Shown: piece after piece, positions 1-8,996 of the stretch
How positions within the stretch are numbered: the first letter of the stretch is position 1
Layout of the letters: each line of letters begins with the position of its first letter
From: Corynebacterium ciconiae DSM 44920
GTDB lineage: Bacteria; Actinomycetota; Actinomycetes; Mycobacteriales; Mycobacteriaceae
NCBI RefSeq assembly: GCF_030440575.1
Contig: NZ_CP047189.1
Span: 2,294,001 to 2,358,000 of the forward strand
Direction: 5' to 3'
Length of the DNA stretch: 64,000 nucleotides
Notes under the pieces: generated by a model
Told to the model about the DNA's origin: nothing
The model's input: the letters and a program-made list of their open reading frames with translations, nothing else
The model's database searches: none
Program-made: the position numbers and the translations under genes

Positions 1-16
1 ATGTCCTTGGTGTAAC

Positions 17-3000
17 TCACAACAAACCACCACCGAATCCGGAGAACTCATCATCATTGTCATCGTGGGCAGAGCTGAAGCCTGTAGGCATCGAGCTGGT
101 GGTTTCCGGCTGGGCCGCCACCCGCTTCGCCTCCTCGAGCAAGCCATGCAAAAGATTCGCCATCTCCACCACATCGGCGGCGAAGTCGCGATAGAAGGGC
201 ACCTTGGACGCCCGCTCCCTGCTGGTCGGGTGCGCCCAAGACTTATCCACCGAGGAGCTACCGGGAAAGCCCAGATCATCCATTGGGGCCAGCATCTCTG
301 CGGTGTGCAGCGCGCGCTCCAGGTGCTCCTCCACCATGGCGGCACGCTCGGAGATGCTCTCGCCACGGATGGCGTTGCGCTCCGCTGGCCAGACGCCGGT
401 GCGGAAGAAGTTAGCCAAAGTCGTGACAGCCGGGTGTCGCAGCCCGCCATCAACGTTGCTGGCCTTCTCGGGGGAGTCGTCGAAAAGCGCGCGCAAAGCC
501 CAATAGGGATGCAGGGAAGCTCCGGGGGCGCCGCTGCGATCCCGTTCGTGGCTATTGGCATACGCCAGCAGGATCGATTCCAGCACCGCCGGCATCCAAT
601 CCAACTCATTACGCATCTCGGCTGGACCGGTCAGCATCGGCTGCGGGAAGTGATACCAGCTCTCCTGGGCCTGGCCGGCGCTGTGATGGCCGGGCAAGCG
701 CCCATAGACGTGAGCTGCGGCCTGCATAGTCCCCCGGTCGGTAACGAAGACTCGGCCGGTAGCCATGCCCAAGAGCCAGCCACCCACCAGCGCCTTGCGC
801 TCCTCATTACTCAAAGGCAATGCCGCCTCAAGAGTGTGCGTGCGGCGCAAATTCCAGAAATCGGAGCGATTCTGGCTGGCCTTCCACTCCTTCGCAATCT
901 GCGGCAGCAGGGAGCTGAACACAATCGGCGAATAATTCGGGTAGGAGCCGAAAATATCGATGCGCTGAATATTGGTGCTGTCGCGCAGAGCATTATCGAA
1001 CTTGGTGCGCGACTGCCCCTCGATCTTGCTCGAGCTCAACGTGCTCTCTAACTCGGCGGCCACGCGCTGATCCTTGAAAGGAATCTCCGAGAAGGAATAG
1101 CGATAGGTCACGCCCTGGCCGTGCACCGCCTGCACCATGGTGGCATCCACCGCCGCCAAGGGGCGGGACAGGGACAGGGCCTTGGAGAACTCGCTGCGGA
1201 GTCGTGCGATGCGCTGCTCGTACTCGGCGTCACTCAGCATCTCATCTTGGGTCATGTAGCTGCGCAGATCTGCGGAGATGAAGCGCTCAAAACTCTCTCC
1301 GGGGCGCATCACCCAGATGCGGGCGCGCTGCAAAAGATCGCGGGGACGAATCCGCGCCGCGAACACAGCATTCGACGTTTCGCGGCTCTCCCCGGAATTA
1401 TCGGGGTTGGTGCGCAAATGCTTGCTGGCCCAGCCTGCACGGTTACCGCTAGAGATCTCGCCGGCGGCGCGGGCCAAGGTGTTGCGCGGTGCCTTGATGG
1501 CGTCGGTGGTTTCCCACTCGCCCTTAATGATGGAGCGGGTGATACGGGAGGTGGCCTCGTCGAGATCAGAGACGTTCGCGTCCTCGCCAGAAACAGCCTC
1601 CAACAGCTGTGCCTCGAAATCCTCCGGGAAGTTATCTACCTCGGTGATCACGATCTCGTTCACCGAGCCACGGAAACGATCACTGACCTTCTCATCATGC
1701 GGCCGCGGCCACGCTGCCGGTTCTTCCGTGGCCACATCCGCCAAATCGAGGGTTGATTCCTTGGCCGCATCGGCGGCGCGCACATCCTTGTGGGCGCGAT
1801 CCAACTCATCGCGCAGGCGGCGTAGTACCCCAAAGCGGAAGTCCTCCAACACCGGACTGAGAGTACGGGCCAGCTCCACCAGCATGGCGGTGCGCAGCTG
1901 CGGGCTGTAGCAGCTCAGCAGCTGCTCCACTACGGCATCGGCATTATGAATACGCTTCTTGCCGGTCACCGGGTGCAGCGCCTGGTCTGCATCCGAAGGA
2001 CGAGCCGCGGGGTCAATACCTTGGTGGTTCAGGATGAACTGCTCGCTGCCTGGCAGCAGCTTGTCCTTCATGATCACATCCAGCTCGGCGAGCATCTTCT
2101 CCACATAGGGCAAGCCCAACCGAGACAGTTCCTCCTCGGCTTCCGCGAGCATCTGATCTGTGATGAAATCCGCCCAGCGATACACCGCGCTATAGGCTGC
2201 GCGGCGCATCACCCTGCGCAAGTCGTAGCTGAGGTCAGAGCTACCCATCACGCTCTCCACCTCGGCGGCCCACTCCTGGCCCTTCTGCCCCTCCACGGGG
2301 GAAGGGATCTTCGAGCGCAGCGCGGCCTGGGACTCACCGACCGCAGCCTCCAGTTCAGAGTGGAAAACCACTTCGTACCAGTTGCGGATGATATCGGTGG
2401 TGGCGGCACCCGTAACCAACTCCGGGTGAATCCTCATCCGCTCCATGCTCCCCGGCATGCGCTCGGCCAAGCGTTCACGCAACTGCTCCTCGGCGGTGGA
2501 GTGATTGCGCGGATCGATGTGGCCGCGCAGCAGCTTATCGAAGCTGGCCCTAGCGATGCGCTGCGCAGCGTACTCCTTGTACTTATCGCGGCCCATGCTG
2601 AGCTGGGCGTATCCCATGGATCCCCACGGCAGGCCCGTCCACTTCAACTTCTCGTTGTCCGCCCAGCCCAGATAGGAACGCTTCGCATCGGGCGCTCCCG
2701 CATTGCCGAGATCATATTGCACGAAATCAGCGGAGGCCTGCTCGGAATAGACCAGACCAGACAGGGCGCGGCCCAAGCCGCGATAGATCTCCGTGGGCGA
2801 GCCCTCGCGACCGAAGCGGGCGCGTTCCTCACCCATGCGGCTGCCGATGGGAAAGAGTCGCGCAAAGGTGGAGCCCTGATCCGCAGTGGCGATACCCAGT
2901 GCTCGGTACAGGGAGGCATCAGCCGGGGCGGCCGCACCGGTCTGGGCAGCAAAAACCTCGCCGAACATGGCCAAAGCATTGGGCCAAGCGCCACTCATCG

Positions 3001-3679
3001 CGTCCTTAGGCAGCGACTCAAACACCTCGGGGGTGAGCAGGAATACCGCCGTCTGCTCCGGCTTGGCATTCGGCAGCCCGGCGAGCACGCGGCACACATC
3101 CAAAAACATGGAGGCACCGGAACCACCAGCCATGGAGGAAACCACCAAGATCGTGGGATCCGATTCGCTCTTATCTGAGGAAAAGCCCTGAATCTTGCGG
3201 TTGAGCTCATTGAGCTCCACATTGGCATCCGAGGTGTTCATATCCTCGAGCGCCTTGCGCAGCTCTTCGCGGATCTTCTCCAGCTTGGGCAGAGTAAGCA
3301 TGCGGCCAAGGGTGCGGCGCTGAGCGGCGCCGGCGGAAATAGGAAGCTCGATAGCGTTAGGCACCCGCGGCGCCCAAGTGGCGATGTCCTTCAACCCATC
3401 GCCGCGAGCAAGCTCCGCAGAGACAGCAGCATCGAACGTGCGGTACGGCTGATTGCTACCGATACCGATATACCGCCCGCCGGCCTGTTCCACATTGGCT
3501 AGCCCGCTGGGCCCGTCCTCGGCGGCGAGCGGAGCATCAATGGAGACAAACTGCCACGCCTTGGGCAGCGTGTCTCGGCCCGGCTCTACCTCTCGGATCA
3601 GGGCCTTAAGCTGGTCCATCATATAAGCGAGGGTCTTCGCTCCGGAGCCACCGCAGCCGACTACCAAAAACTTCCGCAT
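17..3679 (-). CDS. Tubulin-like GTPase domain protein (Tubulin_2 family)
   Basis: Predicted cytoplasmic nucleotide-binding protein of 1220 residues related to the bacterial tubulin-like family (Pfam Tubulin_2). Seen: the first strand MRKFLVVG runs into a glycine loop GCGGSGAKT (residues 8-16), and a second glycine motif AGGSGASMF (184-192) stands where tubulin/FtsZ carry the GGGTGSG signature. The remaining ~1000 residues have no motif I recognise, look mainly helical, and end in an acidic then glycine-rich tail (DDNDDEFSGFGGGLL). No signal peptide or membrane span. A good ribosome site (AAGGAG) precedes the ATG. It is the last of three close minus-strand genes, 55 bp after a VWA protein gene, so a joint function is likely. 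Whether it polymerises, and its cellular role, are unknown. The system may continue past the left edge. Confidence 0.8.
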   Translation of the reverse strand: MRKFLVVGCGGSGAKTLAYMMDQLKALIREVEPGRDTLPKAWQFVSIDAPLAAEDGPSGLANVEQAGGRYIGIGSNQPYRTFDAAVSAELARGDGLKDIATWAPRVPNAIELPISAGAAQRRTLGRMLTLPKLEKIREELRKALEDMNTSDANVELNELNRKIQGFSSDKSESDPTILVVSSMAGGSGASMFLDVCRVLAGLPNAKPEQTAVFLLTPEVFESLPKDAMSGAWPNALAMFGEVFAAQTGAAAPADASLYRALGIATADQGSTFARLFPIGSRMGEERARFGREGSPTEIYRGLGRALSGLVYSEQASADFVQYDLGNAGAPDAKRSYLGWADNEKLKWTGLPWGSMGYAQLSMGRDKYKEYAAQRIARASFDKLLRGHIDPRNHSTAEEQLRERLAERMPGSMERMRIHPELVTGAATTDIIRNWYEVVFHSELEAAVGESQAALRSKIPSPVEGQKGQEWAAEVESVMGSSDLSYDLRRVMRRAAYSAVYRWADFITDQMLAEAEEELSRLGLPYVEKMLAELDVIMKDKLLPGSEQFILNHQGIDPAARPSDADQALHPVTGKKRIHNADAVVEQLLSCYSPQLRTAMLVELARTLSPVLEDFRFGVLRRLRDELDRAHKDVRAADAAKESTLDLADVATEEPAAWPRPHDEKVSDRFRGSVNEIVITEVDNFPEDFEAQLLEAVSGEDANVSDLDEATSRITRSIIKGEWETTDAIKAPRNTLARAAGEISSGNRAGWASKHLRTNPDNSGESRETSNAVFAARIRPRDLLQRARIWVMRPGESFERFISADLRSYMTQDEMLSDAEYEQRIARLRSEFSKALSLSRPLAAVDATMVQAVHGQGVTYRYSFSEIPFKDQRVAAELESTLSSSKIEGQSRTKFDNALRDSTNIQRIDIFGSYPNYSPIVFSSLLPQIAKEWKASQNRSDFWNLRRTHTLEAALPLSNEERKALVGGWLLGMATGRVFVTDRGTMQAAAHVYGRLPGHHSAGQAQESWYHFPQPMLTGPAEMRNELDWMPAVLESILLAYANSHERDRSGAPGASLHPYWALRALFDDSPEKASNVDGGLRHPAVTTLANFFRTGVWPAERNAIRGESISERAAMVEEHLERALHTAEMLAPMDDLGFPGSSSVDKSWAHPTSRERASKVPFYRDFAADVVEMANLLHGLLEEAKRVAAQPETTSSMPTGFSSAHDDNDDEFSGFGGGLL

Positions 3680-3734
3680 CTTCTTCGTTTCTCCTTGTAT
3701 CTACCGTGTGTTCTGCCGTGTCAGCGTGAGGGTG

Positions 3735-6416
3735 CTAGGAATCCCAGCCTCGGGAGCTATCGGACCAGCCGCCCGAGGAGGGCCGATTGCGGGGCTGCTC
3801 ATCGTTCCAGCCCGCTGACCAGTCACTATGGGAGCCATCTGCCGCACCGCCGGTGCTCGGCTGGTCCCAACCTCCCGGCGAACCAGCGCTGGATGACCAG
3901 GTGCTACTGCCACTCGGCTGGGAGGACTCGCTCGGCCCACCCCACGTGGCTGCCCCAGCAGCCGGCGCGGCCTTCTCCGCGTTCGCCTCCCCCGCCCCGC
4001 CGGCGCTGTCGCTGGCTGGGCTGTCGATGTCTTGAGCCAGGCGCGGCAGTTTCTCCCGCACTGCGCGTTCCATGCTGGCGAGGTTCTCGTCAGTGGCGAA
4101 GCGATCGGCCATCACCACCACGGAGCCGACTGTGCTGTTTCCTGGCTGCGGGTAGAACACCCAGTGCTGGGCAAGATCCAGCGGCAGCACAGCTGCGCCC
4201 TTGGCGCGGCGAGCATCATCGGCAACCGATGGTGCTGCGGTGGCCCGTGCCTGCGCGGAGCTGAAGGGATTGAGGCCTAGTGCAACCTGGAAGCTCTTGG
4301 AGCCGATGGTGGCGCGGCGGCCGCTCACCATGGATCCGGTGGTCGCCATGATCTCGCCGCGGTCCACGTGGAACGGCCGGCCCGTATTGGTACGGATCAC
4401 CTGGTGGTCCTTGATCTCCACCGGGATGGTGAGCGCGTAGATCTTCTTTCGGGTCAGCGTGCCACTGAGGTATTTGAATAGATACAAAATGCCCAGCGGG
4501 ATGAGCAGACCCAGCAGCAGCGCCAGCACCATCACCAGCGAGAACACGGTGGTGTTTACAGGTGCGCGCATGGAACCGGTGAGAGGAATATCCACCTCGG
4601 CGGTGCGGCCGTCGCCGTCTGTGCTAGTGAGGGTGAGGTGCAGGGTGCCGGCAATGGGACCATCAGCCAAGTGTTCACTGTCGATGGTGAACGACAGTGT
4701 GCCGTCCTCTCCCTTCCCAAGCTGCAGGGCAGACGCATCGCTGTGCACCTCAACACCCTCGGCTCCCTCGGGCACGGCACTGAGGGTGGCTCCCCTCAAG
4801 GTGGCTTCACCGGGGCCGGTGATGGGGATCGTGAACTGGGCGTGGGTGTCCTCCACGGTCACCTGCATCTCGCCGGGCACCACCGGCATATTCACTGGGG
4901 AGATCGATACGGGGTATTCCGCCACGATGGGCGACAAGGCAGTGCCTGGGGCGTCTCCTGTGCCCTTGGTGGTGATCTGGCTGCGCACCGCGATGGTGCC
5001 GTTGACGGGCTGGTCGATGGCATCCAAGGGCACCTCCACCGCAGCGGCATCCGCAATGGATTGCGGCTGCCCCAACGGCACTGGCGCAGCACCATCGGCA
5101 CCGATGAACGCGGCCTCCACTTGGGCATCGCCCTCGAGCTTCACGGGCTCATTGGCTCGGTTGAGAAGCTGCACCTGCAACGGGGTGTCGGTGCTGATAC
5201 CGGTGTTTTCTCCCTCGCTCAGCGCGGGGACATCCAGGTGCAGTCCGGGCAGGATCTGCATCTTCACTTTGTAGCGGCCGTCGGCTGCTGGGGAGTCGTA
5301 GCCAAAGGTCCACTCCCCCGCCCATGCATCGGAGTCATTCTTGCGTAGCTCGGCGTCGATCATGCCGGGCAGAACTCGGTTCTCGCCCAGCATTGTCAGT
5401 TCGGCGCCGGCCAGATTCTCGGTGCCTGAACCGTGGAGGTCAATGCGATCACCGCGGGGGTTGATGAGATAGGGCTGCACGCCCTCGTCCGTGCCGCGCT
5501 GCTGCGGTTGCGCCTCCAAGCGGATCTCATCGATGGAGTTATCCAGTACGAATCGGAAGGTGTCCGACATGCGCAGTTCATCGCGCGCGGAACCAGCATT
5601 GGGCAGAATCCCGCGGAAGGCGCTGAATAGTCCTGCCACGTCCTCGGTGGCGTTGATGAAGGCGCCATTGGGGGCCGCTTCACCGCAGTTGTCGGTTTCG
5701 GCCACATCGCGCAGCAGTTGCTCGGGCGAGTCGGTGCCACGCGGAATAAGGCCCACAGTAAAGAGCTGCACCCCGGATTGGCGGAGGTGATTCACCGGCC
5801 CATTCGCGGAGCACAGCTGCTGGCTGGCGGTGGCGGCATCTTCGCCGGGGGTGGTGATGAGTCCATCGGTAAAGAAGAGGATGGCGCGGCAGGAGTCGGC
5901 ATCGCTGTGGGCGGCCATATCCGCTCCCGCCCCGCGCAGCGCGGTGCCGTAGTCGGTGTAGCTCTGCTGGTCACGATCCGCGAAAATCTCCGCGGTAGAG
6001 GCAAGCTCGTCGGCGTCGGTGGCCACATTGGTCCAGTCGCCATAGGCCTCGGGGGCAGATTCATAGGTCTCGCCGAAGCCGGCCAGTTTCACGTTAATGG
6101 TGGCATCCACATCGTCAGCGGCGATCCCGAGCTGGCGGATGAGGTCTTGGGCGGCGGCTACGCGCACCGCGTCTGGGTCGGTGGCGGGAAGATCCTCAAA
6201 CCCGGAGAGAGATTGGGATTCATCCACCACAAACATCAGATCTGCGGACTTTTTCTGGGCGATACAGGAGTTCAGCCGCGCGATATTGTCGGCCGCGACA
6301 GGCGAGGGAGCCGGCTGCGCAGCCACTTGGGGTGCTGCGGCCACACCGAGCGTCGCCGCGAAGGCGAGCGCTGCACATCGACGAGCCATTCCACGGCGCT
6401 GGGCGGGGTGGTTCAC
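3735..6416 (-). CDS. Secreted, membrane-anchored VWA domain protein
   Basis: An 893-residue protein with an N-terminal signal sequence (hydrophobic ~14-30, likely cleavage near VAA-QPA, residue 33). A VWA domain follows with a metal-site motif DESQS (residues 65-69) and a later SDADSCRAILFFTDG stretch. After ~350 residues of beta-rich extracellular sequence comes one strong membrane span (~620-650), then about 240 cytoplasmic residues. The last ~80 of these are low-complexity and rich in Trp, Ser, Gly and Asp, ending in SSRGWDS. The topology puts the VWA domain outside and the tail inside, next to the tubulin-like protein encoded just downstream. Start is GTG; an ATG nine codons in is the alternative. 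VWA domains usually bind proteins through a metal ion. The ligand here is not evident. Confidence 0.8.
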   Translation of the reverse strand: MNHPAQRRGMARRCAALAFAATLGVAAAPQVAAQPAPSPVAADNIARLNSCIAQKKSADLMFVVDESQSLSGFEDLPATDPDAVRVAAAQDLIRQLGIAADDVDATINVKLAGFGETYESAPEAYGDWTNVATDADELASTAEIFADRDQQSYTDYGTALRGAGADMAAHSDADSCRAILFFTDGLITTPGEDAATASQQLCSANGPVNHLRQSGVQLFTVGLIPRGTDSPEQLLRDVAETDNCGEAAPNGAFINATEDVAGLFSAFRGILPNAGSARDELRMSDTFRFVLDNSIDEIRLEAQPQQRGTDEGVQPYLINPRGDRIDLHGSGTENLAGAELTMLGENRVLPGMIDAELRKNDSDAWAGEWTFGYDSPAADGRYKVKMQILPGLHLDVPALSEGENTGISTDTPLQVQLLNRANEPVKLEGDAQVEAAFIGADGAAPVPLGQPQSIADAAAVEVPLDAIDQPVNGTIAVRSQITTKGTGDAPGTALSPIVAEYPVSISPVNMPVVPGEMQVTVEDTHAQFTIPITGPGEATLRGATLSAVPEGAEGVEVHSDASALQLGKGEDGTLSFTIDSEHLADGPIAGTLHLTLTSTDGDGRTAEVDIPLTGSMRAPVNTTVFSLVMVLALLLGLLIPLGILYLFKYLSGTLTRKKIYALTIPVEIKDHQVIRTNTGRPFHVDRGEIMATTGSMVSGRRATIGSKSFQVALGLNPFSSAQARATAAPSVADDARRAKGAAVLPLDLAQHWVFYPQPGNSTVGSVVVMADRFATDENLASMERAVREKLPRLAQDIDSPASDSAGGAGEANAEKAAPAAGAATWGGPSESSQPSGSSTWSSSAGSPGGWDQPSTGGAADGSHSDWSAGWNDEQPRNRPSSGGWSDSSRGWDS

Positions 6417-6461
6417 TGTAATTTGTCGATCCTTAGTTCAACGGCAACGGGCATGTGTGCG

Positions 6462-7061
6462 CTAAGCGCCAACGGTTTTGGATACGGCGAGGGCGAATTC
6501 GATCGCGGTTATCACCACGCTCACTGCGCCTAGTGCTAAGGCTGCGCGTAACAACGCGGTTTGGGCCGTGTTTTCCACATAGAAGCTCTCTGCTTTTCGA
6601 CGATTATCTGCAATCTTGTGAAACCCAATGGCCACAAAAGTCAGAATTCCGGCGAACACCCACCCCACGAGCGCGAGGGTACGGAAGCCATCGTCGGTCG
6701 CAGTGCCGCCCATTACTGGGGCGGCCACAGCGCAGAGAATGCCGATCAGGGAGGTCACGCCAGCGATAATCAGCAGCGGCCAGGGCCCTGAAACGGGGTT
6801 CAGCCGGGGTTGGGTGGCCGCCGGTGAATGCTGCTGCGCTCCCCATTGATCGCCCGAATCCCATGGCGACTGCCCTGATGGCCCCGGCGCGGACGAGCCT
6901 TGAGCAAAGCTGGAGCCGCCACCGAAGCTGGACGAGCCGGTGGCGGCTGAAGAAGAGGAGGGGGCAGAATCCCAGCCCCGCGGCGCAGTATCGCCGCGGG
7001 AGGATGCGGGCTGATCAGACCAAGAGTTGTTGTAATCCGATCCGAAAGTGGGATGTGACAC
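6462..7061 (-). CDS. Small membrane protein with low-complexity Trp/Ser/Gly N-terminus
   Basis: A 199-residue protein that I cannot assign to a family. Residues 1-~85 are low-complexity (Ser, Gly, Pro, Asp, Trp) and include PRGWDS and SPWDSGDQWG. Residues ~95-195 hold about three membrane spans (LLIIAGVTSLIGILCAVAA; LALVGWVFAGILTFVAIGF; ALALGAVSVVITAIEFALAV). Start is GTG with AAGGAG about 10 bases upstream. It is the first gene of the minus-strand cluster with the VWA and tubulin-like genes (gaps of 45 and 55 bp). Its N-terminal tail resembles the cytoplasmic tail of the VWA protein (both carry WSD...SSRG...GWDS), which suggests the two share a partner. Function unknown. Confidence 0.7.
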   Translation of the reverse strand: MSHPTFGSDYNNSWSDQPASSRGDTAPRGWDSAPSSSSAATGSSSFGGGSSFAQGSSAPGPSGQSPWDSGDQWGAQQHSPAATQPRLNPVSGPWPLLIIAGVTSLIGILCAVAAPVMGGTATDDGFRTLALVGWVFAGILTFVAIGFHKIADNRRKAESFYVENTAQTALLRAALALGAVSVVITAIEFALAVSKTVGA

Positions 7062-7170
7062 CGTGAAAGCTTCTCCTTAAGAAAATAGGTTTAGGGCCTC
7101 ATAATAGCGCCCTCACGGGACACACGTGCGGTTTTTCTCGCAATCTCGTTCCCGTCCGCGCTTGTGGGTG

Positions 7171-7551
7171 TCACTGTGGAAGCCAGAATGTTGTGCATTC
7201 TTTTTTTGTTTCGCACTGACGATCGAGCATCATCCCGAGAAGCTCATAATCGACTGGTTGAGACCAAGGCAGGCGCACAAGATTGGGTGTGTAATCCGCG
7301 CCCCTAGCGTCCAACTCGGCCGCCAGTTCCGCCATAATGTGCGGCTCGGCCGCCACCGAAAGATGTCTGGTGGCGGCCGAGAAACCGAGAATAAAAGTTT
7401 TGCCCCACAGCAGCATCGGCTGGTTCCACTTCATGGCAAGCCGCAGCTGTGGGGCTCGCTGCATGGCCCAGTCAGCCACCTCGCGCAGGCGCTCACGATG
7501 GGCGGGGGCGCTCAGGTTAGCGAGGTAGTCCTGAAAGCTGTTGGCGGTCAT
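7171..7551 (-). CDS. DUF1801 (YdhG-like) protein
   Basis: A 126-residue protein of the DUF1801/YdhG-like fold. The family is sometimes described as iron-chaperone-like, but the function here is unproven. Seen: the typical opening in which a short helix is followed by ADWAMQRAPQLRLAMKWNQPML and a WGKTFILGFSAATRHLSVA strand pair. Length fits the family. The ATG lies four bases after the stop of the GH76 gene upstream, so the two are almost certainly translated from one message. No signal peptide or cofactor motif. Confidence 0.75.
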   Translation of the reverse strand: MTANSFQDYLANLSAPAHRERLREVADWAMQRAPQLRLAMKWNQPMLLWGKTFILGFSAATRHLSVAAEPHIMAELAAELDARGADYTPNLVRLPWSQPVDYELLGMMLDRQCETKKECTTFWLPQ

Positions 7552-7555
7552 GGCA

Positions 7556-8779
7556 CTATCCGTTCAGGCCGAGTTCCTCGCCTACCTCGGAGCTAACCCG
7601 CGCCGCGGCCTCCATGAGCATCCAGCCGCTGAGCTGTACCGACAAATCCCTCTCTGGGATACCGGAGCTGGTCAGTGCCCCGCCAACCTTGGCGGAGACC
7701 ACCCCGGCATTGCGCGGCAGCTGGGCGTCCTCGGTCCACTCCGCGGGGAACACGGGAAGCCCATCGATTTCGAGGCGATGGCCCCACGCTGCCTCCGCTG
7801 AGGCCAGCACCAGCCGCGCGGCAATCTTCTTAGTGGAGGTGTTGCGCCCGCCGTCGCTGGGCAGGTTCACCGCCACCTCGGCAAGGTAGCGGGCCAAGAT
7901 GCCCTTGAACAAACCGCCGTCGCCGCCACGGTTAACGGTGGTGATAGCACCGCGATCATCGGCCAGCTCCTTGGCCACGGCATGCACCAACTGCCGTACC
8001 CGCGCCACATAGTCCATGATGTCCTCGGCGCGGTCGGCATCCTCCAGAGTCTCAATACGCCCGTGGGGCTCAAGACCTGCCTGGCTACGCAGCTGCTCAA
8101 TGATGGCCATACACGCGCCCATCATTACGCCCTGGCAGTACGGGTGGATGGGCTTGACTATCTCGGGGCCATGCATGCGCATACGCACCCCGTCCATGAT
8201 GAGGCCCTTCTCATTGAGCAGGTTCTCAAACACCCAATCCGTCATAGTGCGGGCCTCATCCACATGCCCGGTGCGGGCAAGCATGATGGCGGCGGGCCCG
8301 TTGGTGGGCACGTTGAAGAAGTTTTCCCCCTCCCGCCACGGCAGCACCCCTAGGCTCGGATCCACATTGGCGCGCAGGTTCTCTTCCAGCTCGGCGGCGC
8401 AGGTAGGCGCAGAGAGCGAGTGCACGGAATCGATACGGCGCAGTGCCAAGGCGAGCCACGCTTTGTCGTCGTAATACTTATTACGGCTCAGTTTGTAGAT
8501 ATTGCGTACCCTGATCCCGCGAACGGTGTGCATCAGCCGCCTGCGCCGCGGCCGGGTGGCGGTGCGCAACGCCGCATCAATCTGGCAGTCCACATAGTGT
8601 GCCTGCCACCAGTAGTGCCAGTGCAGCATGATCTTTTCCTTGACGCCGCCAGGCCACGCCACCTCGGCCAGGTTGGTGCGCGGCAACGCCCACAGCCCAG
8701 TGGCGTGACGATCCTCAATCGCTGCCTCCGCTAGATCAGCGCGGTGAATCCACTTCTCGGGCACGGTGGTTGTCCTCAT
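7556..8779 (-). CDS. Glycoside hydrolase family 76-like protein, apparently cytoplasmic
   Basis: A 407-residue protein matching actinobacterial members of GH76 (alpha-1,6-mannanase fold, an all-helical (alpha/alpha)6 barrel). Seen: aromatic-rich HWHYWWQAHYVD near residue 53 and the adjacent acid pair YYDDKAW (Asp104-Asp105), which corresponds to the catalytic DD of GH76. Later segments NVPTNGPAAIMLAR and NEKGLIMDGVR also fit. There is no signal peptide or membrane span, so unlike the usual secreted mannanases it would act inside the cell. Its substrate might be a mannosylated lipid or glycan precursor, which is inference. It is translationally coupled to the DUF1801 gene. The 217 bp upstream of its ATG separate it from the RNA methyltransferase. 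Confidence 0.8.
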   Translation of the reverse strand: MRTTTVPEKWIHRADLAEAAIEDRHATGLWALPRTNLAEVAWPGGVKEKIMLHWHYWWQAHYVDCQIDAALRTATRPRRRRLMHTVRGIRVRNIYKLSRNKYYDDKAWLALALRRIDSVHSLSAPTCAAELEENLRANVDPSLGVLPWREGENFFNVPTNGPAAIMLARTGHVDEARTMTDWVFENLLNEKGLIMDGVRMRMHGPEIVKPIHPYCQGVMMGACMAIIEQLRSQAGLEPHGRIETLEDADRAEDIMDYVARVRQLVHAVAKELADDRGAITTVNRGGDGGLFKGILARYLAEVAVNLPSDGGRNTSTKKIAARLVLASAEAAWGHRLEIDGLPVFPAEWTEDAQLPRNAGVVSAKVGGALTSSGIPERDLSVQLSGWMLMEAAARVSSEVGEELGLNG

Positions 8780-8996
8780 TCCATAAAGCTCGCTGGCAGC
8801 GCCCGCCGCTGAGGCGGCGCTCGTGGGTGCGCGGAAAAGCCCTATCTAGGCTCACAGCGCGGCGAGTGACACCCCAGTTCTAGACGGTGGCGGGACTCAC
8901 CCACGTTCTACTCTTTTCTGCACTTGAAACGTTAACAGACACCCCGGACACCCGTGGTGAGCAGCACAGACGTCGATAATATGCGAAGTTGCTCGC

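Noticed and set aside
8798..8821. Hairpin AGCGCCCGCC...GGCGGCGCT as terminator of the RNA methyltransferase gene
   Set aside because: It lies only 19 bp before the GH76 ATG and ~180 bp past the methyltransferase stop. Position and bulged stem do not allow a clear call.
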